Assembly (NCBI GenBank): GCA_900555215.1
Contig: USKR01000019.1
Location: forward strand, 1-10,736
Direction of reading: 5' to 3'
Length of the DNA: 10,736 nucleotides
DNA from: an uncultured Ruminococcus sp.
GTDB lineage: Bacteria; Bacillota; Clostridia; Lachnospirales; Lachnospiraceae
A program made the position numbers and the translations under genes. Position 1 is the stretch's first letter. Every line of letters begins with the position of its first letter. This document shows positions 5,251 through 10,736 of this stretch, one piece after another. The notes below the pieces were generated by a model that was given only the letters and a program-made list of their open reading frames with translations, did not search any database and was not told the DNA's origin.

Positions 5251-6195
5251 GAGATTTTCCAGTTCTTCAAGGCTCTCGACCGCATTCACTTTCTCCCTCA
5301 TCCGGGACGCTCCTTTGAGCCCTTTCGTGTACCATGCCACATGTTTCCGCATCTCCCTGATCCCGCAGAATTCTCCTTTATATTCAAGCTGCAGCCTCGC
5401 GTGCCTGAGCATCATTTTCCGGATCTCATCCTTATCCGGTCTGGGCGGAAGCTCCCCTGTCTCTTCCCAGTGTATCATCTCTGAGAAGATCCATGGATTT
5501 CCCTGGGCGCCTCTGGCGATCATAATCCCATCGCATCCGGTCTGTCTCACCAGCTCATCCGCCTTCTGCGGCGATGTTACGTCCCCGTTCCCTATGACAG
5601 GGATAGACACCGCCTCTTTCACCTGCCGGATGATATCCCAGTCCGCCTTCCCGCTGTAATACTGCTCTCTCGTCCTTCCATGCACCGCCACGGCGGCCGC
5701 GCCTGCCTCCTCAATGATCTTCGCGATCTCCACCGCATTCACATGGTCATCGTCAAAGCCTTTCCTTATCTTTACTGTCACCGGTTTATTAATAGCTTTT
5801 ACGAGAGCGCTGACGATCTCATAGACAAGCTTCGGCTCCTTCATAAGCGCCGATCCCTCTCCGTTCCTGACAACCTTTGGCACCGGGCAGCCCATATTTA
5901 CATCCAGTATGGCAAACGGTCTCTCCTCGATCCGTTTTGCCATCTCGCTCATGATCTTCGGGTCAGACCCGAAAAACTGCAGGGACACCGGACATTCATC
6001 CTGATGGATCTCCAGCAGGCTCTCCGTATTTCTGTTGTTATAGTAGATTGCCTTTGCGCTCACCATTTCCATGCACAAAAGCCCTGCTCCCTGTTCTTTA
6101 CACAGCAGACGAAATGGCAGGTCCGTCACGCCTGCCATGGGTCCTAATATATATCTGTTCTCCAGTTCTACATTTCCTATCTTTAACCGCTTCAT
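5236..6195 (-). CDS. dusB: tRNA-dihydrouridine synthase, DusB type
   Basis: A 319-residue FMN enzyme that reduces specific uridines in the tRNA D-loop to dihydrouridine with NAD(P)H. The N-terminal TIM barrel holds LGPMAGVTDLPFRLLC (18-32), the active-site loop NMGCPVPKVVRNGEGSALM (100-118) with general-acid Cys103, and the K142 region VKIRKG. Then come VHGRTREQYYSGKADW (171-186), the flavin-phosphate loops GNGDV (202-206) and GIMIARGAQGNPWIF (223-237). The C-terminal helical tRNA-binding domain occupies about 245-319. The start ATG at 6193-6195 lies 12 nt after the coaX stop with an AGGA upstream, so coaX and dusB form one operon. DusB is the usual Dus type of Firmicutes; the exact uridine modified is not read from sequence. 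Its last codons contain the -35 box of the greA promoter. Confidence 0.95.
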   Translation of the reverse strand: MKRLKIGNVELENRYILGPMAGVTDLPFRLLCKEQGAGLLCMEMVSAKAIYYNNRNTESLLEIHQDECPVSLQFFGSDPKIMSEMAKRIEERPFAILDVNMGCPVPKVVRNGEGSALMKEPKLVYEIVSALVKAINKPVTVKIRKGFDDDHVNAVEIAKIIEEAGAAAVAVHGRTREQYYSGKADWDIIRQVKEAVSIPVIGNGDVTSPQKADELVRQTGCDGIMIARGAQGNPWIFSEMIHWEETGELPPRPDKDEIRKMMLRHARLQLEYKGEFCGIREMRKHVAWYTKGLKGASRMREKVNAVESLEELENLLTSL

Positions 6196-6207
6196 GCCCT
6201 TATCCTG

Positions 6208-6981
6208 TCATTTCTCCTTTATCCTGTCGTAGATCAGCCTCAATCCGTTCAGCGTAAGCTGGGGATCATACAGATCGATGCACTCTGTCTCCGCCGCGAT
6301 AATCTTTCCCAGCCCGCCGGTTGCGATCACATATGCTTCCTCCCAGCCTGACTCCTCTTTCATCCTCTTTACGATATATTCTGTCTGACCGATGGCTCCG
6401 AACACAAGACCTCCCTGCATCCCGGACACTGTCTCCCGCGCAAGGATCGATTCCGGCTTGCGGATCTGGATTGCAGGCAGCATCGCAGCGCCGCCCCAGA
6501 GAGAACGGCCTGCCGTCTCTATGCCCGGCGCGATAATGCACGCCTCCAGAGTCCCGTCCGGTCCGATCAGGTCATATGTTGTCGCTGTTCCGAAATCAAT
6601 GACAATAGCCGGGCCTTTGGCGATCTCATATCCCGCCGCTGCATTGACGATCCGGTCAGGACCTGTCCGTGAAGGATTATCCGTACTCACTCGAATGCCG
6701 GTGTCTGATTCCGGCGTGACGATCATCGGAGCGGCATGCAGGTATTTGATTATGCCGCTTGTGAGGGAATGCATGATATCCGGAACAACGGATGCGATGA
6801 TCACCGCGTCGATCAGCTTCGGATCGATCCCCCGGTGTTCCAGTATGCCGCAGATCGTCATTCCGTATTCATCGGATGTCCTCTGCCGCTTTGTTGTCAT
6901 ACGGAACATGCCTGGCAGAAACTCGCCGTCAAATACTCCCATTGTGATATTCGTATTTCCCACATCAATTGTAAGCAGCAT
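6208..6981 (-). CDS. coaX: Type III pantothenate kinase
   Basis: Phosphorylates pantothenate with ATP, the first step of coenzyme A synthesis. The 257-residue protein shows the ASKHA-fold signatures of CoaX: the N-terminal phosphate loop TIDVGNTN (4-11), the substrate-binding GPDR (107-110), VIDFGTATTYD (127-137) with the catalytic-site aspartate D129, ACIIAPGI (147-154), and a late glycine-rich ATGGLG. Unlike CoaA, this type needs a monovalent cation and is not feedback-inhibited by CoA (family knowledge). The frame is open to an ATG at 7005, but AGGAGG at 6988-6993 sits 6 nt before the ATG at 6979-6981, and 7005 coincides with the predicted transcription start, so the shorter form is chosen. 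It leads the coaX-dusB operon. A shared coaX-dusB order is common in Firmicutes, with no obvious functional link beyond housekeeping. Confidence 0.96.
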   Translation of the reverse strand: MLLTIDVGNTNITMGVFDGEFLPGMFRMTTKRQRTSDEYGMTICGILEHRGIDPKLIDAVIIASVVPDIMHSLTSGIIKYLHAAPMIVTPESDTGIRVSTDNPSRTGPDRIVNAAAGYEIAKGPAIVIDFGTATTYDLIGPDGTLEACIIAPGIETAGRSLWGGAAMLPAIQIRKPESILARETVSGMQGGLVFGAIGQTEYIVKRMKEESGWEEAYVIATGGLGKIIAAETECIDLYDPQLTLNGLRLIYDRIKEK

Positions 6982-6987
6982 AAACGC

Positions 6988-6993
6988 CCTCCT
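6988..6993 (-). promoter_or_regulatory. Ribosome binding site deciding the coaX start
   Basis: A perfect AGGAGG, 6 nt upstream of the ATG at 6979-6981. It places the coaX start eight codons inside the longest open frame, directly before the conserved MLLTIDVGNTN. Confidence 0.85.
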
Positions 6994-7011
6994 CTCCAAA
7001 GTCATACTGTG

Positions 7012-7040
7012 AGTCTATCCTCTGTCCGTTTTTTTGTCAA
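7012..7040 (-). promoter_or_regulatory. Sigma-A promoter for coaX-dusB
   Basis: On the minus strand TTGACA (7040-7035) and TAGACT (7017-7012, 4 of 6 consensus bases) are spaced 17 bp apart. The predicted start near 7005 leaves a leader of about 24 nt before the coaX ATG, with no room for a riboswitch. It lies 48 nt after the terminator of the preceding gene. Confidence 0.75.
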
Positions 7041-7087
7041 TAGCAGATCCAGCCATAAAAACCGTTTTCCCGATTTCCAAAACAGAC

Positions 7088-7134
7088 AAAAAGGAGCTGC
7101 CGCTCCGGCAGGTCCTGCCGTTGCAGCAACTCCT
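7088..7134 (-). terminator. Intrinsic terminator of the surface-protein gene
   Basis: A lower stem of 11 bp (plus-strand arms 7092-7102 and 7124-7134, two G-U pairs) encloses an internal loop and an upper GC-rich stem (7106-7112 with 7114-7120; effectively about 5 bp with a 5-nt loop). On the minus strand the stem is followed by TTTTTGTCTGTTTT. It begins 25 nt after the stop codon at 7160 and isolates the surface-protein gene from coaX. Confidence 0.9.
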
Positions 7135-7159
7135 CATAATCAAGTGCTTTTACCGTGTG

Positions 7160-10100
7160 TTACTGTCTCTTTTTCTTTATAGTAAGGACTCCTGCCGCTG
7201 CCACGGATAAGAACATCATCACCGCGGCCGGTACAGCGCTGAAATCGTCCCCGGTAGCCACAGCTTTTCCATCGTCTTTCTGAGCACCCTTATCCGGCTC
7301 ATCCTTCTGGCCGTCTTCTTTTAATACCAGCGCTTTTTCTGCTTGGTCAAAAGCGTCCAGAGCCGCCCGGAATTCTGCTTCAGAAACATGGTCCAGATCC
7401 GCGAGCATATCCTTCAGCGCCTGATAAGCATCCAGATAAGCCTTAGCCGTTTCCTCGGTATATTTCGCCGTATCTTCAAGGACAATGCCGTTTACTGTCT
7501 CAAGGGCATAGTCTTTATCCACTTTTTTCTCGAGTGCTTTCACAGCTCGGTCGATAGCATCTACAGCATTCTGTACCTGTTCGGAAGTCGCGTCCGTATA
7601 CAGTGCTTCCGCCTTCGCGATTTCGTTCATGAGCGCGTTATAGCCGTCTTCAAGATATGCGTCTTTGTCGCTGAATTCCGCTTTAACACCTTCCACTCTT
7701 GACCTCAGGCCTCCGATCCAGACGAGACCGTTCTTCGCATCCGTAAGGTCAGCTAAGGCCTGCTCTGCCTCTGTGCTGCTCATTTCATCAAGTCTGCTTT
7801 CAAGAGAATCCGCCAGAGCTTTTGCCGCACTGTAAGATGTTTCTGTGTAATCATCCGCAGCCAGCTCCCGGATCTCTTTGATCAGCGCCCGCAGTGCCGC
7901 TGTATCAACATCCCCTTCCATTTCCAGAGCATCTCTCGCATTGATCAGCGCTTCCACAGCCTTTGACACAGTCTCAGATGTGCCGTTTTCCATAGCAGCC
8001 TTTCCTGCTTCATATGCCTCTGTATAGTTCTTCCAAGATGCTTCTGTGTACAGTGAAGGATCTTTCGAATCATACTCAGCGATCAGCGCAGGGAGTTCTT
8101 CCACGGAAACAAGTCCGGCAAGAGCTGTCTCCAGGTCAGCTGCAGCAGCCCGGAACACATCCGGTGCCTGAGGTTCGTTCTCGTTTGCCGCAAATACTGC
8201 TTCAAGCGCTTCATACGCATCTTTCAGAGCCTGATAGGAAGCCTCGGTATAAAGTTTTTCCGGTTCTGTCACACTGTCCATAAATGCTTTCGCATCTTCT
8301 GCCAGCAGACCTGCCTCTTCTCTTGCAGTCGGATTATATACGAGAGCATCAGCCGCCGCATTGATCGCATCAACCAGCTCTGTCACCATCGTCTCACTGA
8401 TATTCTCAGGATCAGCAAGGGCATTCTCAGCCGCGCTCACAGCTTTCTGATAAGCCCTCCATGTAGACGCCGTATAGTCCGCAGAGTCGGTAAGCGCTCC
8501 ATCTACTGCCTTCTGTACTTTTTCCGCGTCTCCCTTCAGAGCCTTAGCCGCCACGGCGTTTTCCAGTGCCTGCACCGCGCTGTCTACCGTTCCCTGCGAC
8601 ACTGCAGCATTGTTCCGCAGTGACTCAGCAGTCTGATAAGCCTGCTCATAGGCCGCTGCCGTATCTTTTGTCCACAGTGAGGTATCCTTTTTATTATCCA
8701 GCAGACTGTTCAGCTCAACTTTATTCACCTGAACATATGTCTTTGCTCCTGCTGTCAGCTCGACGATATTCGGGGTCACGCCTTCCCACTCGATCTTTAC
8801 ATCAAGGATACACGTCTCCTCCGGCATGATATATTCATTGATCGTCTGTGAGAGAGTCCCCGCCTCTGTCCACTTCTTAGGTTCAGCCAGCGTCCGCACG
8901 GACACCTTCGCGTCTGAAAGCACGCTGCTGTTCTGTATGATCTTTACCGAATTCGCCTGTGTCGTATCATCTGACAGATGATAGATCAGGGAGCCTTTAT
9001 TCTCTGCCGGGATAAACATCGTAGACAGATCGGAATCTGACATATACCCGTATTTCCCGTCCGGTGTATCCGAGACAGCACTCTCATAGGTAGGATCATT
9101 TACAGTCGGGATATATTCCCCGTCATTGATCTCCAGTTCATTGATCTTCAGCCAATGGCTGTCAGACTTTGTCACTTCCAGTTTCATGTAACGAGCCTGC
9201 TGTGCGATATCCTCCGCTGTCTTGGTATTCCATGACACATCATGTACCGGCAGGCTTGCTGTAATGCTGTCTTCCTCGCCTTCCGCCCTGCCGATCTTCA
9301 GCACAGGTGTCCATGTCTTATTATCCGTTGAAACAGAAATCGTCATATATCTCGGATAATCACTGTCACTGTCTCCGCATACGATCCGGAGCGTATCCAG
9401 GGTGATCTCTCTTCCAAGGTCGTAGATGATATATCTGCCCGCGTTCTGATAATCTCCAAACCATACGAATGTAGTGCGGTCGCCGTCAAACATTGCCAGC
9501 GGATCATTTCCGGCTCCGTAATAGGACCCCAGAGTGTTTTCAACTGCCGACTTGTCATAATATTCTACCGTCTTTACGGAAAGCCCATTGATATCCGCTG
9601 TGACCGGGCTGTTAGTCAGATTGATCAGCCTGATATATCTGGCATTCTTCTCTTTCTGACTGCCTGTTTTTGCTTCTTCCCACTCTCTGCCGTTCGCTGA
9701 GATCTGAAGGGTAAGTTCATTCGGTGTAACATCGGCTGCGATGGAATCCAATTCATGGATCCGATCCAGCTTCAGACCGATATATCCGTCCTTTTCCAGT
9801 GTGACGCCGGGGGCTGGCACAAGCGCCGCGCTGTCGGCAAGATAGTCTGCCGGGAGCGAGCTGTACTTCGGCACATTTGTATATGCTGTCCCGTTATGGA
9901 CAACTTTCGCCTCTACCTGGAACTCACGGATTCCAAACCAGTTTTCCTGATATGCATTATTTTTCAGACGTACATACTGCGCTGTAATATTTTGGTCTGA
10001 CAGGTCGATATCTATCGCCCTCTGACCTTTATACGTGCCAATCTTTTCCCACTGGCTTCCGTCAACGGAATATTCCAGATCTGCATTTTGCATATAATCA

Positions 10101-10736
10101 CTGTGGCTGTCATCCGGCGCCTGAAGGATATGGATCCTTCCCAGCGTGATCGGCTGGCTCAGCTTCACTCCGAAATAGTCTCCGGCGATCATAGAATCCT
10201 TATGCTCCGTGTCATTCTGTCTTACATTGTAGTGAACAGCAGTGCTGTCATTTCCATCGATAGCCGCAGCGTCATTTCCGCTGTACACGGACCAGCCTTC
10301 TGTCGTGCGGAACACTTCACTTGTGAACTCCGGCACTCCCGTATCCGGCTCCAGCGCAAGAGTAAACTCTCTCATGGCCGGCCATTTCGGGTTTGTGTCA
10401 GATTCCGCCTTTGCAACAGTACAGATATAACGCACCGCGGTGACATCATCGATCTTAATATCTTTTACATTAACAGTCTCCGGATATCCGGTGTACTCCG
10501 CGTTTTTTACTACGTCATGCCAGTCAGTTCCGTTCGTCGTATACTGCAGTTTCGCAGTGTAAAATGTGTCCTGTCCTTTCCCGGCGCTCTCGCTTCCGTT
10601 CAGGATATCAACACCGTAGATCGTGGCAGGAACACTTAAGTTCACCTGGAAATACTGACCTTCCGCCGCATAATCACCATACCACGCAGATGTCCCGCTG
10701 TTTCCGTCAATGATATTTTCTATCTCTCCGCTGTAA
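7160..10736 (-). CDS. Large cell-surface protein with galactose-binding-like modules, FIVAR-type repeats and sortase-type tail; N-terminus outside window
   Basis: The gene is open at the right edge; 1191 C-terminal residues are visible, counting from the first complete codon at 10735. In order: a partial F5/8 type C (CBM32-like) module (about 1-130, beginning with a DG-x-SGTSAWYG edge), a second (135-278, ending FGIREFQVEAKV), a degenerate one (279-390), a third clear one (391-542, FDGDRTTFVWFGDY), another beta-rich module (545-667), seven FIVAR-like helical repeats (668-1139), an acidic/lysine linker, AVATGDD (1158-1164), one membrane segment (1168-1186) and KKKRQ. This is the layout of wall-attached gut glycosidases such as GH84, GH20 or mucin- and hyaluronan-acting enzymes. 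Any catalytic domain would be N-terminal and out of view, so the enzyme class is unknown. The internal GTG at 10645 lies within a conserved module and is not the start. A strong terminator follows. Confidence 0.88.
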   Translation of the reverse strand, partial: YSGEIENIIDGNSGTSAWYGDYAAEGQYFQVNLSVPATIYGVDILNGSESAGKGQDTFYTAKLQYTTNGTDWHDVVKNAEYTGYPETVNVKDIKIDDVTAVRYICTVAKAESDTNPKWPAMREFTLALEPDTGVPEFTSEVFRTTEGWSVYSGNDAAAIDGNDSTAVHYNVRQNDTEHKDSMIAGDYFGVKLSQPITLGRIHILQAPDDSHSDYMQNADLEYSVDGSQWEKIGTYKGQRAIDIDLSDQNITAQYVRLKNNAYQENWFGIREFQVEAKVVHNGTAYTNVPKYSSLPADYLADSAALVPAPGVTLEKDGYIGLKLDRIHELDSIAADVTPNELTLQISANGREWEEAKTGSQKEKNARYIRLINLTNSPVTADINGLSVKTVEYYDKSAVENTLGSYYGAGNDPLAMFDGDRTTFVWFGDYQNAGRYIIYDLGREITLDTLRIVCGDSDSDYPRYMTISVSTDNKTWTPVLKIGRAEGEEDSITASLPVHDVSWNTKTAEDIAQQARYMKLEVTKSDSHWLKINELEINDGEYIPTVNDPTYESAVSDTPDGKYGYMSDSDLSTMFIPAENKGSLIYHLSDDTTQANSVKIIQNSSVLSDAKVSVRTLAEPKKWTEAGTLSQTINEYIMPEETCILDVKIEWEGVTPNIVELTAGAKTYVQVNKVELNSLLDNKKDTSLWTKDTAAAYEQAYQTAESLRNNAAVSQGTVDSAVQALENAVAAKALKGDAEKVQKAVDGALTDSADYTASTWRAYQKAVSAAENALADPENISETMVTELVDAINAAADALVYNPTAREEAGLLAEDAKAFMDSVTEPEKLYTEASYQALKDAYEALEAVFAANENEPQAPDVFRAAAADLETALAGLVSVEELPALIAEYDSKDPSLYTEASWKNYTEAYEAGKAAMENGTSETVSKAVEALINARDALEMEGDVDTAALRALIKEIRELAADDYTETSYSAAKALADSLESRLDEMSSTEAEQALADLTDAKNGLVWIGGLRSRVEGVKAEFSDKDAYLEDGYNALMNEIAKAEALYTDATSEQVQNAVDAIDRAVKALEKKVDKDYALETVNGIVLEDTAKYTEETAKAYLDAYQALKDMLADLDHVSEAEFRAALDAFDQAEKALVLKEDGQKDEPDKGAQKDDGKAVATGDDFSAVPAAVMMFLSVAAAGVLTIKKKRQ
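7319..8734 (-). repeat. Seven tandem FIVAR-like helical repeats (about 63-75 residues each)
   Basis: Units lie approximately at 8537-8734, 8333-8536, 8108-8332, 7919-8107, 7718-7918, 7523-7717 and 7319-7522. Each has a central aromatic motif: LWTKDTAAAY, YTASTWRAY, YTEASYQAL, YTEASWKNY, YTETSYSAA, YLEDGYNAL and YTEETAKAY. Each ends with an amphipathic helix such as AVQALENAVAAKAL or AIDRAVKALEKK. The units are diverged at protein level, so this is old domain duplication rather than recent DNA repeat expansion. FIVAR domains act as spacers or sugar/fibronectin-binding modules in wall proteins. Confidence 0.85.
8735..10735 (-). other. Array of about five galactose-binding-like (CBM32/F5-8C) modules
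   Basis: The clear copies are at about 10346-10735 (partial), 9902-10333 and 9110-9565. Each shows the family pattern: an Ala/Met-x-DGD/N-x-x-T...W/Y start, a G-x-Y-x-x-x-x-L edge strand, I/L-x-x-(I/V) strand, a (V/Y)S-x-D-(G/N)-x-x-W turn, and a final ARY-(I/M)-(K/R)L plus I-x-E-(F/L). The segments 9566-9901 and 8735-9103 keep only part of it and may be degenerate or distinct beta domains. Such modules usually bind terminal galactose, GalNAc or GlcNAc on host glycans. The boundaries are estimates. Confidence 0.75.

Noticed and set aside
10088..10639. Plus-strand open frame of 183 codons opposite the surface protein
   Set aside because: Antisense to clear CBM32-like coding sequence, with no recognisable domain or start signals.
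1..10736. CRISPR array, toxin-antitoxin pair, restriction system or retron-like defence unit
   Set aside because: I found no regularly spaced repeats, methylase, nuclease or reverse transcriptase motifs. The two small genes before parA are paralogues of each other rather than a toxin-antitoxin pair.

Overview
The window looks like chromosome of a low-to-mid GC Firmicute, most likely a gut Lachnospiraceae (Clostridium cluster XIVa). This is inferred from the gene content, strong AGGAGG ribosome binding sites, sigma-A type promoters, a lysyl-tRNA synthetase with an extra C-terminal tRNA-binding domain, and a surface protein with galactose-binding-like and FIVAR-type repeats. Every gene I can support lies on the minus strand, so transcription runs from high to low coordinates. 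No convincing plus-strand gene was seen.

Right part (7160-10735): the C-terminal 1191 residues of a large surface protein whose N-terminus lies beyond the right edge. Galactose-binding-like modules are followed by seven FIVAR-like helical repeats and a sortase-type tail with a non-canonical motif. A strong intrinsic terminator follows at 7088-7134.

Middle (2624-7040): chromosomal housekeeping genes in two units. A promoter at 7012-7040 drives coaX (type III pantothenate kinase) and dusB (tRNA-dihydrouridine synthase). A promoter with perfect consensus hexamers and a 17-bp spacer (5222-5250) has its -35 box inside the last codons of dusB and drives greA and lysS. The greA leader and the greA-lysS gap each hold a hairpin without a U-tract. 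LysS starts at TTG and carries a Trbp111/EMAPII-like tail.

Left part (1-2414): a visibly more AT-rich, tightly packed and translationally coupled module of two small paralogous proteins, ParA, ParB and the first 33 codons of a RepA_N-type replication initiator. This is the maintenance module typical of integrative conjugative elements or plasmids of gut Clostridia, so the window probably spans one end of an integrated element. Its junction with the chromosome should lie in the 2415-2623 interval just after lysS. That interval holds three direct repeats (TTTGACA[A/G]CAA on the minus strand), a small inverted repeat, and a GAAA-loop hairpin directly followed by a 15-bp terminator. The integrase, excisionase and transfer genes would lie to the left, outside the window.

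I see no CRISPR array, tRNA, rRNA, riboswitch or recognisable new defence system. The most interesting points are the element boundary, the paralogous small-protein pair, the LysRS tail fusion, the promoter embedded in dusB, and the atypical sortase signal.
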